Part shown: positions 50,401 through 59,738 of the stretch, one piece after another
Layout of the letters: the number at the start of each line of letters is the position of its first letter
Numbering within the stretch: position 1 is the first letter of the stretch
Assembly (NCBI GenBank): GCA_961205875.1
Contig: OY540813.1
Span: 22,973,001-23,037,000 of the forward strand
From: Sialis fuliginosa
Taxonomy: Eukaryota; Arthropoda; Insecta; Megaloptera; Sialidae
Direction of reading: 5' to 3'
Length of the DNA stretch: 64,000 nucleotides
The notes under the pieces: model-generated
Databases searched by the model: none
What the model was told of the DNA's origin: nothing
The model's input: only the letters and a program-made list of their open reading frames with translations
Program-made: the position numbers and the translations under genes

Positions 50401-51086
50401 TGCGAAACGCCGTTAAACGAGTAGCCGTATTGCGAAGTTCTACTGTATTGTAATATTTTTATATGTCGTATTCAGAATCTATAACCTAATTTTATTAATG
50501 GCCACGAAATACAGGTCGGTTTTTAATTCATGCATTTATTGTTATGGAATGTTTCGTGAATGTAAAGTCATATTATGTCCAGTAATTTGGCTCCACTTTT
50601 TTTTTTAATAAATAAATAAAAAAGTTTGTGCTTTAGTGTGCTAATGTTGTGTTTAAATTTGTTGCATTTTCACTAAAAGCTTATAAAAGAGCTCTACATT
50701 ATATTAGATCAAAGCACTCTAATTGTTTAGTAAAAATGATGAAGTTAACTAGCAAAAATTATATAAATCTGCATTATCTGCCAATTTTTTGTATTGGTGA
50801 ATTTTTTGAATTAGCCTATCTAAATAAAATACTAGAACAACTTATTTTTATTTTATTTTTTGAAAAAAAAAACGGGGCTAAGTTAATGAACATAGTTATA
50901 TCATAAGCATAATATATTTGTAATATAAATAAATTATAATTATGTTCATGTTTTTTTTTCAGGTACTACTCTGTAAAGGGTAAACCTTACTTCACAACGA
51001 CCTCGACTATTCGCACCCAGGACTCAAACGTGTCAACTTCAAATGACGTGCAAATGAGGAAAATATCTCGAAATAACGATTCCTAA
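25836..51086 (+). CDS. mth-like: Gene A: complete Methuselah-like G-protein-coupled receptor (gene span, exons listed separately)
   Basis: Seven-exon secretin-type receptor of the Methuselah-like family, predicted at the plasma membrane. Joined exons: 25836-26418, 28017-28199, 34097-34175, 37897-38081, 38470-38641, 40033-40218, then one of three last exons. Splice phases agree at every junction (1, 1, 2, 1, 2, 2), and the total length is a multiple of three for every tail. Lengths of about 479, 483 or 503 residues compare with roughly 500 for known family members. The order is signal peptide, ten-cysteine ectodomain, TM1-TM7, basic tail. Introns are large: about 5.9 kb before TM3, and about 10.7 kb before the most distal tail exon. 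The ligand cannot be told from sequence. Known family roles (stress resistance, ageing, signalling) are not assigned to this copy. Confidence 0.9.
26462..26606. mobile_element. hAT-type MITE, family 1, in gene A intron 1
   Basis: The 145-bp element bounded by CAGGGCTTCGAACCG and CGGTTCGAAACCCTT is flanked by a perfect 8-bp duplication ATAAAAAC (26454-26461 and 26607-26614). Gene B has the empty site at the same place (about 60891-60898, one ATAAAAAC). That proves an insertion after the A/B duplication (or loss in B) and fixes the boundaries exactly. It lies 43 bases after the exon 1 donor. Confidence 0.93.
27083..27150. repeat. Small hairpin in gene A intron 1
   Basis: CCCATTTTCACT and AGTGAAAATGGG form an inverted pair with a loop of about 45 bases. 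Absent from the gene B intron. Confidence 0.4.
28017..28199 (+). CDS. mth-like: Gene A exon 2: TM1-TM2
   Basis: The acceptor TTTCTGTTTCAG precedes 28017; the donor G|GTTAGT follows 28199 (phase 1 to phase 1). It encodes GMLISVPFLFATFLVYALIP (TM1), the first intracellular loop ELQNLHGKSLMCH, TM2 (VTSLSFAYIFLATVQL) and the extracellular approach to TM3 with a conserved cysteine (ICHSF). YALIPELQNLHGK is the diagnostic Mth-like loop. An almost identical exon is present in gene B at 61942. Confidence 0.92.
30821..31550 (+). repeat. Dispersed repeat R1, copy 2 (gene A intron 2)
   Basis: Same family and orientation as 12401-13215 (GCGCATTGAACCCG to CATTTTTATATATAGAGAT). Missing from the gene B intron 2, so it is one of the insertions that lengthened gene A. 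Confidence 0.6.
33560..33868 (+). repeat. Dispersed repeat R4 fragment (gene A intron 2)
   Basis: Contains ATGGATTCAGGGAAGGTCAA and ends TATAAGAAAGTAAAA, as at 24093-24362. A nearby GTATAAGAAAGTCCCATG block is repeated twice at 33328-33412. Confidence 0.5.
34097..34175 (+). CDS. mth-like: Gene A exon 3: TM3
   Basis: The acceptor TTTTATTTTCAG precedes and the donor AG|GTAAG follows. It encodes [20 protein letters not shown] and DIWWTF, the TM3 helix with the FDIWWTF end typical of the family. It starts phase 1 and ends phase 2. The 79-base exon appears identical to its counterpart in gene B (62716-62794), more conserved than the surrounding intron. It is preceded by a 5.9-kb intron filled with repeats. 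Confidence 0.92.
35600..35700 (+). repeat. Dispersed repeat R6, copy 1
   Basis: CAACCCAAAAGTAATCAACT and CTAACCAAGGACAGTTA recur at 56180-56275 inside a TA-flanked element. A short (CCTAA)3 run opens the copy. Confidence 0.5.
36283..36506. mobile_element. pogo/Tigger-type MITE
   Basis: The 224-bp element begins CAGTAGAACCTCGATAAATT and ends ATAGGTTTTACTG. It is flanked by TA on each side (36281-36282 and 36507-36508). CAGTAGAACCTCG is a typical pogo-group terminus. It lies in gene A intron 3. Confidence 0.75.
37897..38081 (+). CDS. mth-like: Gene A exon 4: second intracellular loop, TM4, second extracellular loop
   Basis: The acceptor TGTGTTTCAG and the donor T|GTAAGT flank 185 bases. It encodes the loop GFRGFRGSMREAEHKKF, TM4 (LIYCVYAWGVPLVISIITII) and an extracellular loop ending IGASKCFFD, whose cysteine is placed to pair with TM3. 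The phase-2 start completes a serine codon with exon 3 (WWTF-S-GFRG). The exon begins 3.7 kb after TM3. The gene B counterpart would lie beyond the window. Confidence 0.92.
38470..38641 (+). CDS. mth-like: Gene A exon 5: TM5 and third intracellular loop
   Basis: The acceptor ATTATTTTACAG precedes. It encodes SDDALLLYFYGPVAAIII, the rest of TM5 (CNLILFIITAIKII), and a charged third intracellular loop (RIKRETAMLQRGDSQRHD followed by RYENDKQ). The donor AG|GTATAC at 38641/38642 is usable but not strong. The intron before it is only 388 bases. The charged loop is the expected G-protein-facing region. Confidence 0.9.
40033..40218 (+). CDS. mth-like: Gene A exon 6: TM6-TM7
   Basis: The acceptor TTATTATTTTAG precedes and the donor CG|GTACG follows (phase 2). 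It encodes RFNLYLKLFIVMGVNWVAEV (TM6), the loop SFFAEGPEWMW, TM7 (IVTDLFNTLQGVLIFIIFVC) and the start of the cytoplasmic tail, KRHIWKLLKKR. NWVAEVLSF and the DLFNTLQGVLIF helix are strong Mth-family signatures. This exon is noticeably richer in G+C than its surroundings. It must be joined to a further exon because the frame runs into intron sequence; three in-phase acceptors are candidates. Confidence 0.92.
40445..40496 (+). CDS. mth-like: Gene A alternative last exon 7a (short tail)
   Basis: After a 226-base intron, TCTACTATTTTGACAG is a good acceptor. In phase 2 the exon reads R-HPTSSNLRSRHELSKV and then TAA (40494-40496), a short serine- and arginine-rich cytoplasmic tail plausible for this family. 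A polyadenylation signal AATAAA lies at 40583-40588, so a compact transcript could end here, before the repeat-laden 10-kb intron. The frame is open, and the acceptor, stop and poly-A signal sit together. No transcript evidence is available. Confidence 0.6.
40583..40588 (+). promoter_or_regulatory. Candidate polyadenylation signal for last exon 7a
   Basis: AATAAA lies 87 bases after the exon 7a stop codon. AATAAA is common by chance in such A+T-rich DNA, so only its position supports it. Confidence 0.35.
40826..41000 (+). repeat. Dispersed repeat R4 fragment (gene A last intron)
   Basis: CATCCGTTTCCGGTTGTATG at the start and GTATAAAAAAGTGAAAAA at the end match the family at 24093 and 33560, with internal deletions. 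Confidence 0.45.
41318..42062 (+). repeat. Tandem duplication of about 350 bp
   Basis: Copy 1 (about 41318-41632) and copy 2 (about 41702-42062) share CACTTTAATAACT, CCAAACGAAGTGTTACGAAT-like text and ATAGACAGTTAGAAATTTTC. R7 copy 2 (GAAAGTGCTTGCTATAGCTA) sits between them. Confidence 0.65.
42181..42319. mobile_element. Palindromic MITE flanked by TAA, copy 1
   Basis: TGCCGTGTTCAGACCGAAAA at the left is inverted at the right (GGTGTGAACACCGCA). TAA occurs on both sides (42178-42180 and 42320-42322), which fits a PIF/Harbinger-type target. The interior has AAAACAAAACAGCAACA and its inverse TGTTGCTGTTTTGTTTT. It is related to 49410-49535. Confidence 0.7.
43410..44490 (+). repeat. ~150-bp tandem repeat array, about 7 units, left arm of giant fold-back
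   Basis: Each unit contains AAATGCTAATTAAATGCGCA, then an A run with ATATTGCATGTTTTGCTAGC, then TTCAGATGAACTCAGCAGAA and TCGTATGTAACTACACGAGA. Units differ by scattered substitutions; one (near 43870) lacks the AAATGCTAATT half. Confidence 0.88.
45255..46670 (-). repeat. ~150-bp tandem repeat array, about 9-10 units, right arm of giant fold-back
   Basis: The reverse complement of the left-arm unit: TGCGCATTTAATTAGCATTT, GTAGTTACATACGA, TGCTGAGTTCATCTGAAGCT, AGCAAAACATGCAATATTTT. There are more units than in the left arm, so the two arrays have expanded unequally. Confidence 0.88.
48126..48189 (+). CDS. mth-like: Gene A possible alternative last exon 7b
   Basis: ACATTTTTTTAATTTTAG is an acceptor-like tract before 48126. 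In the required phase 2 the sequence reads R-WYIQRTDVSQTKLLFGNSVE and then TAG (48187-48189), a short polar tail. It lies just right of the giant fold-back element. A candidate AATAAA follows at 48422-48427. Support is only splice-site shape, frame and plausible composition; a chance 20-codon frame cannot be excluded. Confidence 0.35.
49330..49347. repeat. TC microsatellite
   Basis: A short CT/TC dinucleotide run within an A+T-rich intron. Confidence 0.6.
49410..49535. mobile_element. Palindromic MITE flanked by TAA, copy 2
   Basis: TGCCGTGTTTACACCGAAAA at the left and TTGGTCTAAACACGGCA at the right are inverted copies, with TAA on both sides (49407-49409 and 49536-49538). An alternative reading is an 8-bp duplication TAACAATA (49401-49408 and 49536-49543). 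Same family as 42181-42319. Confidence 0.7.
49895..50445. mobile_element. pogo-type element with nested dispersed repeat
   Basis: The left end CAGTAGTACCTCGCAATAAC and the right end TATTGCGAAGTTCTACTG are inverted copies flanked by TA (49893-49894 and 50446-50447). From about 49931 a different repeat (R5, starting ATATACAGGGTGAGTCATAT) is nested inside up to roughly 50370. Confidence 0.7.
49931..50370 (+). repeat. Dispersed repeat R5, copy 1 (nested)
   Basis: ACAGGGTGAGTCA, GTCCGGAAAATCGTGAGGGA and ATATGGGGCCAGCAGGCCC recur in part at 63165-63390. The right half recurs in the centre of the giant fold-back (44520-44720, TATGGGGCCAGTGGGTCCG). Confidence 0.6.
50963..51086 (+). CDS. mth-like: Gene A last exon 7c (long tail)
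   Basis: TTTTTTTTTCAG is a strong acceptor before 50963. In phase 2 the exon reads R-YYSVKGKPYFTTTSTIRTQD, then SNVSTSNDVQMRKISRNDS and TAA at 51084-51086. The tail is rich in serine and threonine (possible phosphorylation sites) and its base composition resembles the other coding exons. The open frame is longer and less A+T-rich than the flanks, which makes it the best-supported distal terminal exon. Use requires splicing across about 10.7 kb containing a 4.95-kb inverted-repeat element. A candidate AATAAA is at 51378-51383. Confidence 0.75.
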
Positions 51087-52269
51087 ATCAACTGAATTTA
51101 GTTTACGAAATAATATGTTTATATTTTATTTTGTTAGTCTAACACCAACAAGGATTTTTTTTAAATGTTAGCCGGGAACGATAACATTAGATGACCGTCA
51201 TAATAACTTGAATAGTATTGATTAAGGTTAAACAAGTTAATTGAATATAATTTAAGGTATTTATGTTTAATGAGATATTTTCAATTGATAAAAATAAGGT
51301 GAGAAAGAAGATATGCTGTATTTCAATTTACTTGATTTTATTTATTTTAGACTCGAATTTTAGATACTTTAACTTTGAATAAAAAATATCAATATACTTA
51401 ATATAGCATAATCAGGTTCGGATTAAGGTAAACCGGGGTCCTAAGCTAAGTATGGGCCTTATTAGTACATATATATCAATTAACACGGTAAAAAATTGTA
51501 AATCAAACATATTTGATTGATACATTTTCTACATATTTTTAAACGAGACAGTATATAAAATATATAGATGTATTTTATAATGTATATATTATATTATTTC
51601 TAAATTAATACAGAAACAGTGACAGATAACGAATTACATAAAAAGTGGTAAAGTTTTACATCGCACAATTTCCCAGTTGATCAATTTTAGTAGATGTCAC
51701 TGTGTAAATGTTTGTTTCATTATATAAGGTTGTTTATAGAGATTTTAAATAGTTCAAAAATTAAAAAACGTTCAATTATCTTTATCAAATGTTTTTTTTT
51801 ACATTGACTAACTGTCACCTGAGCGCACCACAAAGCTTTGATTACCCTTTCTATACCTTATAGATTTTTTTTTAAATAGGTATTTTTGGCCCTACGAATT
51901 ATTAAATAATATTTAAAAAAAAATAATAATAACAATCATATAAACATATTTCAAACCTAGTCTATTTATTTTTATACAAAATGAATTTAAATGACTATCT
52001 GTAACGACATAATATTGTAATTATTATTATGTCAAAATAATTGTTAATGTCAATGCATAAATGTTAGAAATTTTATATTAAATGTTAAGTGAGATTCGCA
52101 TTAGTAAAAAAAAAACTTTGTGTTACATTCGGCACAAAATGTGTGCACTAACAAATTTTTGTGACAGGGTTCACACGACGTCGTAAGGATTATTTCCCGT
52201 AACATTATTTTGCGTGCTCTAGCAGTGGCAATGTACACGACAGACGCTCATATAAAATGCTCTGACACT
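51087..52269. other. 3' flank of gene A
   Basis: Presumed 3' UTR up to the AATAAA at 51378, then A+T-rich intergenic DNA with a hAT-end-like fragment near 51414. No gene seen. Confidence 0.5.
51378..51383 (+). promoter_or_regulatory. Candidate polyadenylation signal for last exon 7c
   Basis: AATAAA lies about 290 bases after the exon 7c stop. It is plausible by position only. Confidence 0.3.
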
Positions 52270-52277
52270 GTCTAGAG

Positions 52278-52576
52278 CATAGGTGTCCAACCTTTTGAAC
52301 CTCTGAGGCCGCATAGCAAAATTTTTATTTAATTTAGTTTACTGAGGGCCGCAGTATTACAATATAAAACTGAGGACCTTTTTTTTTTTTTAGTCGCTTC
52401 AATTTCAATTCCTAATTAATATTATAAATATAAATAAATAATAACTAGAGATTAGGAAAAACCCTTTTTTCTTTTTTTAGTCGTAGGTATTTAATTATCA
52501 TAAATTATTATTTTTTTTTAATTATGCTCTCGGGCCGCACCGAGGGTCCTCGAGGGCCGCGGCTTGGACAAGCTTG
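52278..52576. mobile_element. hAT-type MITE, family 2, second copy
   Basis: The 299-bp element begins CATAGGTGTCCAACC and ends GGCTTGGACAAGCTTG, so it is reversed relative to 7863-8166. It is flanked by 8-bp repeats GTCTAGAG and GTCTAGTG (52270-52277 and 52577-52584), one mismatch. GGGCCGCACCGAGGGTCC-like G+C-rich blocks near the ends are family features. Confidence 0.85.
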
Positions 52577-54495
52577 GTCTAGTGCACGGGAAATAATAGG
52601 TACGACGTCATGTGACGTGTTCGTCGCATTCAACAGACGTAATATTAGTATAGAATAGTATAGACGTATCTGTGAACGCACAGTGATTTTGATTAATGTT
52701 GCTGCAGTTAAATTTAACTGATTTTGAACTAAAGTACCAATAATGTTTTAAATAATCATTACTGGTACATTGTTAATGAAAAAGAAATGTACTGCTTTCA
52801 TTATTATGTACTATTGAATTAAGAAAAAAAGAGAAGTTAATTATCAATAAAACAAAGCGTTAATGGATTAAACGTTACTTTTAAAATAAAAGACTAACGG
52901 CACAGTGAAAACTGTGTCGTTACTAATAACGTGGAACAATGTACATATAGGTATCTATTGTCACTTTTTTTATAGTTCAGGAGATATAAGCTTTCAGTAT
53001 ATTCGTACTCCCGAGTACAGAATATACCTACTCCCTACTACTGCCGGTATAGCGTCGAAGAGTAATAGCTATATTCAACACGGAGTATGTTTACTAATGT
53101 GGACCCAGCTTTAGTGTAAACTTTCACGGCACAAAAACATGAATGTATAGAGAATGAAATAAATTGTAAAGTAGGGAAATTCATTCTTTAGTTTAACTAA
53201 ATTTTATTATATTATATAATCCATGCATGTTATATTTTATTATTTGTCATAAATTACACTGCCAATAATAATAATATTTTAAATATACAGGTTGTAAGAA
53301 TTATAGAGAAATTGAGATAAATTGGAACCTATTTTTATCATCTAGAAATTATTGCTGACGTCAAGCCGAATTCAATAATTTCCATTTTTTTTGCATTTTC
53401 GATAAAATTTGAGCAATCTCTCAGTCCAATGATTTTTTTAATTCTGATATCTTATTGTATTTTTTATTTGAGATTGGTTCAAGGATTTTCTTTTAAAATA
53501 ATATCCGCTTTAATTAAAAATGTTTGTAATCGTCCAGAATGAAATTGAATAATCAAAGTGGTGTAAGACTGGATATAGTTGAATTTGTCTTGACATCATC
53601 TATGATTATGTAGAAACAAATATAGAAGGTGCACATTAAAAAAATCACTGATCTATTCAACAATGGTTCAACCTGTATTTTAAAACAGTTACTGTTGCAT
53701 TTATCACGGTTGGCTTTAACACATCTGGCGCTCCTTGGTCGACATCTTCCCCATCGTGGGACTATTATTAATTACATAAAATAAAAAATAAAAATATATT
53801 TTTTTTAAACAATTAAAATGAAGTATTAATAAATACAAATGTTTAAAAATTTACCTTTCGTTTTTTTTAACGGAAAATTTTTTTATTAGAGGCGTAAGTT
53901 TTCTTATAAAAAATTCTAATTTTTATTTCGTATATGAGATTTTAAACTACCAAGTGGCAATAAAATTTTCGATCTTACTAAAATTTGAACTAAGTTTTTC
54001 TCCGTATTGTCCGTCACTCTTCCTGGCCTAGCGCTTCGGGTGGTCACCTAGACCCCCCCCCCCGTTTAACGCCGAAACTGTGATAAACTATTACCAAAAC
54101 TCGTCAAACATATTTTGCAAGCAATGTTTTTATCATTATAATTTAAAGTAACTAAAACACTTTTTTAGTAAGTAGAGGATACAAGTCAGCCACTTAGCAT
54201 AAGTGAGCATGTATGTACGTGTCATTATGTAAATATAGTTTTAATTTTGATTTATGTTATCGTGTACCTAATTCCATAAAATTATAATAACTAAACATAT
54301 ACGTGTACCTACTTTAGAATAAATTTAAGATTTGTTATTGTATTGTGCCAAGAACAAAAAGAGTAGCAGTTCTAAAACTTTTTGGACTTTATAAATTTTA
54401 TATATTAATAAGGTTATTTATCCCTTGATACAGTTATACGTACCTAAATATTTAAATAAAAATATTTTATCAAAAAATATGAATGTATTATTAAA

Positions 54496-55112
54496 CAGGG
54501 TGGGACATTTAATGTTTATCTCAAACCATCGTATATTTGAAAAAATGTTTTTGTTGTGAGGCGGTAATCGAATAGTAATATTTATTTGTTAATTTTGCGT
54601 GGCCTTCTAGGATAATTGAAGGTCAACATCATTTTTTAAATAGGAACCTTTAGTTTTTATTTAGTAATCTTATTCTACGTGAACAAACACGAATTTTTCA
54701 TTGAAAAACTTTTTTTTCAAGATATAAGCAAAATAATTCGTGATTTTGAACTTTCAAGAATTTTTTACTCAGAAATCATAAACTTTAGAGAAAAGGTACA
54801 AGATACAAAAAATATTTATTGTGGTCTAATAAAAAATTTTCAAACTTTATTTATTTATTTTATTAAGTTAGATACCTTGTAAAGTTTAGGTTGTTCAAAA
54901 AAAACTTTTTGATAAACGTAGAATAAGATTATTAAATAAAAACCATCGGTCCCTAGTAAAAAAATTATGTTGTCCTTCAAATAACCTTAAAGGTCACGAT
55001 AAAATGACAAATAAATTTTACCATTCGATTATCCCCTCACAACAAAACATTTTTTTTAACTATACGATGGTTCTGAGATAAAAATCTGTAACACTTTAAA
55101 TGCTCCAATCTG
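54496..55112. mobile_element. Fold-back MITE
   Basis: The left arm (from CAGGGTGGGACATTTAATG through CCATCGTATA to TAATCTTATTCTACGT) is inverted in the right arm (ACGTAGAATAAGATTATT through TATACGATGG to TTTAAATGCTCCAATCTG). Arms are about 220-240 bp. TA is seen only at the right flank. The 67-codon frame inside the loop is not a gene. Confidence 0.65.
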
Positions 55113-55660
55113 TATAAAGCCATATTATACTAACTATAAAAAATAGCTTGAAGATTAACTTGTGCAATATATGTACTTTTATAAAATAAATATATTTTAA
55201 GTGTCTGCTAACCATACTATATTTCAATAACTTTAATACCGTTGCATTAAAAAATTTTTGCCTATATATGTATTAACAACCCTTGGTCTCTACTATTCTG
55301 ATACAAAAGGATAAGTCAATCGGATTAATTAGTCGTTTTTGCATTATTGAGACACAAACAAAAAACCGGTTTTTGATTTTTATATACATATAAAAAAGAG
55401 AGATTTATTAGTTTCAAGTACAGTTAGTAACTGATTTCTTGATGGTTGACGTTCTAAAATTTAAATCTTTTTGTGTCAAAATATTTTTTTGTATAATATT
55501 GATCTCGAAAAAAAACGGGTGTATTTATTTAAATATTTGAATAAAATAATATAAATATTATATGGGGTCTGACATATATAAAGTATATATCTATAAGGAA
55601 TAAATGCAATTATAGTATAACCTCTCTTAAGTATAGTATCTAAACGTACAAACTTCAGTA

Positions 55661-56439
55661 CTTGTCTATTATATCCCCAGCGGTTTGAAAAAATAAAATC
55701 ACTAGGAATATAAAATAAACAGTTCTATAGATAGGCAAGTGTAATGTATTATATGATAAATCAGGGCCAATGTGAGTAAAGTTTGTACTATTAATTTCAA
55801 TATTTTTAAATAAGTAATTAATGGGTAATTATTATACATATGACTATAAGTATTCTATCGCTGAAAAGAAGATTTAATCGTTTTAAAGAGTGACCGGGGT
55901 ATAGTTACCCTGCTAAAAGGCCAAGATTTATTTATTTTGAGTTTTTATTATATACATCATACTTATTAATATTTTATTATGAATCTGTAAGCTTTTTTTT
56001 GTACTTTTGGTTAATAGGGAGAACACGAATGGCGGTTAACAGAATTGTCAATAATCACGTATATAGTAATTCAGTATAGAGTTGAAGCGCATGCGTGACT
56101 ACAACATATTTACCATTTTTACGTTTATTTTGTTTGATAGAATTATTTAAAAACAGTTTGTTGCGACGGATATTGAATCCCCGTTTTTAACCTAACAAAA
56201 ACCGATCAACCCAAAAGTAATCAACTCGATTTCGTCCCAATATATTTCCCTAACTAAGGACAGTTAGGAGTTATCGTTTAAAAATAATGAAAAATGTTAT
56301 ATCTATATAAATATGTATATTTAAACTAATAGTACACACGGCGCTAATCAAACATGACACTTGCCTATCTGAAAAACTGGTTATTTAATGTTCCTAGTGT
56401 TTTTAATTTTTTCAAACCGACGGGGATATAATAGACAAG
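55661..56439. mobile_element. TA-flanked terminal-inverted-repeat element
   Basis: CTTGTCTATTATATCCCC and GGGGATATAATAGACAAG are perfect inverted ends of a 779-bp element flanked by TA (55659-55660 and 56440-56441). The arms extend with mismatches to about 85 bp (GGTTTGAAAAAAT, CACTAGGAA, ATAGGCAAGTG). R6 copy 2 lies inside at 56180-56275. Non-coding. Confidence 0.8.
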
Positions 56440-58334
56440 TACCCAAACCTCTCTTAAGGTATATAATTTACCTCTCTAAACGTATATTTTCCCCTTGATC
56501 TCTTTCCTTACACACTCTTCTTATTAATATAAACCAATAAACCAAAAATAGTTAAACTTCAAACATTTTTATAGTTTAATTTGATGTCGAATGAGTTTTT
56601 ATCAAGTATGTGGATGGGGGTAGTAGAGGGGAATCACACTTTTAGAAAGATTATCATGTGCCATGTGTATACATTTAGGGAGGTTGTATTGTATTTATTA
56701 AGAAATAATAATGTTGAATGTGAGTCATTCTTTTAATGCTAATTATGCTACTTACTTTTTGTGATTTTATTATAATTTGTAATTCACTTAGAATTTTAAT
56801 TAAATGTTACTATTATGTGCTTTTTTAAATTTTTCATGTAATAATTAAATCATAACATGTTTCTATGTGCTTAAATATAGTTTAATTGTAATTAAATTAT
56901 CTATTTTTTTATATACATTTTTAAGTTTAAACTTCATATATGTATCATACAAGATACTACATATATACAAATAATATATATTTATTATTAAATGTTAAAA
57001 TGTGCACTATCCTTATAAAATTATCTATATAATAATTATTAAACGTATATTATGTTTATTAATAGTATTAATAATAACAAACACGCTAACATGTGTTGAA
57101 TTTAAAGGGGTTCCGCCGACTGAAATATAATAAATTTTAAATTTCAATATAAATTATATATTTATTTTAATAAATATTAAATCTAATAACTAATAATTAC
57201 TATGTTTTAAAATATATAAAAAATGTTATATAAATTATCTCTCCTTCCCCCCTCCACCCCAGAGATTAAAATCTTTGGATTCAACACTGCGTGTGGTCTC
57301 CATTGTAAATGTTCAAAAGTTTTTTTTAAATGTATATTAAAACAATAAATAACAATTAAAACAAATTTAAAAAGTAGTATAAGAAATCATATTAGAAAGA
57401 ATCATTGCTTGCTCTCTACCAGCTTTATAAAATAATTGTTAATTTGATGGAAACCAACATGATTTATATTAATTTTAAGGTAAACTATGAAAGTTAATAA
57501 ATTAATTAATGTATACTTATTACAATCCTAGTCATGCTTAAGATATATATTTATGTATTATATACCTGTAGCTTTTAAATAATATGTTTTATTTATGTAT
57601 GTATAACAACACTCTTGTCGTATGATAAATATAATAAAGATTTAAATATCCCCAATTTACTTATTTTGCTTTTTTTTATTTAGAAAAATAAAATATCAAT
57701 GATTGAAAATTATCGTTTGATGGCCCAAAATAACAGCGTCCCTGGAAATCACCCTAACATTTCATATCTTAATTACAAATACAGTTTGAAAGGTTTTAGG
57801 TATGTTGTTATTTTTTTATTTATCTATATATTATAATAATATAAAATATTAGATGGGACTTTCTTATACGTAATACTGAAAATAAACAGTATCCACACAT
57901 TTACTTTGATATATAAAACAAATCAAACTGGTTACTGATAGAAGAAAAGAAAATCGATTATTTCCTTTAAAAACAATATTAATAAGATAAATATCAAAAG
58001 CAAAATACAGTCAGAATTGATTCAGGGAAGGTTTTTAAATGGATATTTCTATCAAAATCTCGTATCCGATATCCGTTATATACACATATTTCACTTTTAA
58101 ACATTGACAAGAAAATAATTATAAATAAAATAAATAGTGTGTGTCCACTAAACGAATATTAGTCATAAATTCTAATCTTAATTTAATCCCACAACATTTT
58201 TTTCGGCAAAACAAAATACCAGGTATTATAAAGAATTTGCTCTAGAGCAAAGGCAAAGCGAACACTATCTGTAGGGTATCAAAGCATTATGAATATGCTC
58301 GGGATTTTAGAAAAGTGATATATACATATACATA
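56440..58334. other. Intergenic between genes A and B
   Basis: Extremely A+T-rich, no convincing gene. A GGGACTTTCTTATACGTAAT block near 57855 is the inverse of the GTATAAGAAAGTCCC blocks at 33330 and 33390. Confidence 0.5.
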
Positions 58335-58640
58335 CAGAGTGTCCCGTAAACATACCGACAAACTTTCAGGAGTTGTCGAGAATCGATTTTTGTCAATAAA
58401 CCCATATCAACAAATGAGCCGTTTTAGTAATAGAGCAAAAGAAAAGTCCCCGCAAAAAAGCAATGAAATTCGCCTTTCTGTAGAAATTATAGTTCAAAGT
58501 GTGCTGAACGAAAGTTGTAAAAGGCGCTACCCACGAAAAACCATAATTACTACTCCGGGGGGCATCAAAACATTTAAACATAATGATATGTTTATATTTA
58601 TTTTTATCTCCCTAAAGGATCAACTTTTAGAACAATTTGC
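58335..58640 (+). repeat. Dispersed repeat R3, copy 2
   Basis: It begins GAGTGTCCCGTAAACATACC and contains CAGGAGTTGTCGAGAATCGA and AAACCCATATCAACAAATGA, found inverted at 23745-24030. The 120-codon frame covering it is a by-product and resembles no protein I know. Confidence 0.55.
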
Positions 58641-59513
58641 AAAGAATAAAAAGTGCTTCGAATTAGTCAACGAATAAAAATATTTTTTTAGAACATTTGG
58701 ATTTGGTGATATTTTTTTAGATTTTTGGTTAACCATTTTATATAACTAATGGATAAAAAAAATAAAAAGAATAATTTTATAGGGTTGTTGGGATAAATTC
58801 TACTCCGGGGGTAGTTTTTTTTACGTGAACGGGGATGTTCCATTCACGATTTAGGTGGGAATTTTTCTGACCCTTATTCCTATATATAAAAATATGCCAA
58901 ATAGCAAAAATTTTGGCAATTTATACCACATACATACATAGTTATAAAGTGAACTTAATATGATATGTGAAAGTTCACTTACTTTTACAAAGTCTTTTAT
59001 TTAAGGGGTTATTTTGATTACCGCTTAAGTGACCGACATTCTCCCATCCTACCCTACGCATTTTATGAACATATCTGTATTACGGAAACATTTAACAATG
59101 TGTGTGTGTGTTTTGTTAACATATTTTATAAAGAATAATCACGATCATGTTTGTTATTAAATATATTGGCACGAAAAAATATTTGTGTTTAGTTCTAGCT
59201 ATCACATGTGACAGAACAGGTTTAATAAATGGTGAAAATAAACGAACACGTTAATTTTTAAACTAATGTATTTATAAAAGTAATATTGTAGTTGATTTAG
59301 AACAGTTTTACAAACATATTAAAAGTAGAACGAGATTGAAAGATTTTTTAACTCGAATATTAAATAATTTTTTATTCGCTATTATCCGTAAAATTTTAAT
59401 TTTTATGTAAGGGAGTAATAGAGTTATATTGTAAGAAACTCGCCAGTTTGGTGACCAATAGCATAGTTATGTATAAGAAACAAAAATATACCAAGTGTTC
59501 AAAATGAAATGTT

Positions 59514-59738
59514 TTTTTTTAATTTAAGTTATTGGCCATCGGGCGCAGCTCCTCAGCCAGACTTAAACTGTATTGTATATATTTTTTTTCCTAGTGTTTA
59601 TTTTTATTTTTTATTTCTGTTGTTTTTTTAACGTTATTCTATACTTTATATATATGTATATTTTTTTCCTATTTTTGATTGTTTATTTTTATTAGTATTT
59701 GCTGACTACCTAATTAATATAGATATCACTTGGGATAA
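59514..59738 (-). mobile_element. Short retroposon (SINE or 5'-truncated LINE), minus strand
   Basis: A 225-bp insertion starts with a T run (a poly-A tail on the minus strand) followed by AATTTAAGTTATTGGCCATC. It is flanked by a perfect 13-bp duplication AAAATGAAATGTT (59501-59513 and 59739-59751). Unit A has the empty site near 25330-25343. Tail plus variable-length duplication marks target-primed retroposition, after the A/B duplication or lost from A. Confidence 0.88.

Noticed and set aside
58315-58677. 120-codon reading frame as a gene
   Set aside because: It lies over dispersed repeat R3, which is found inverted at 23745-24030, and has no recognisable domain.
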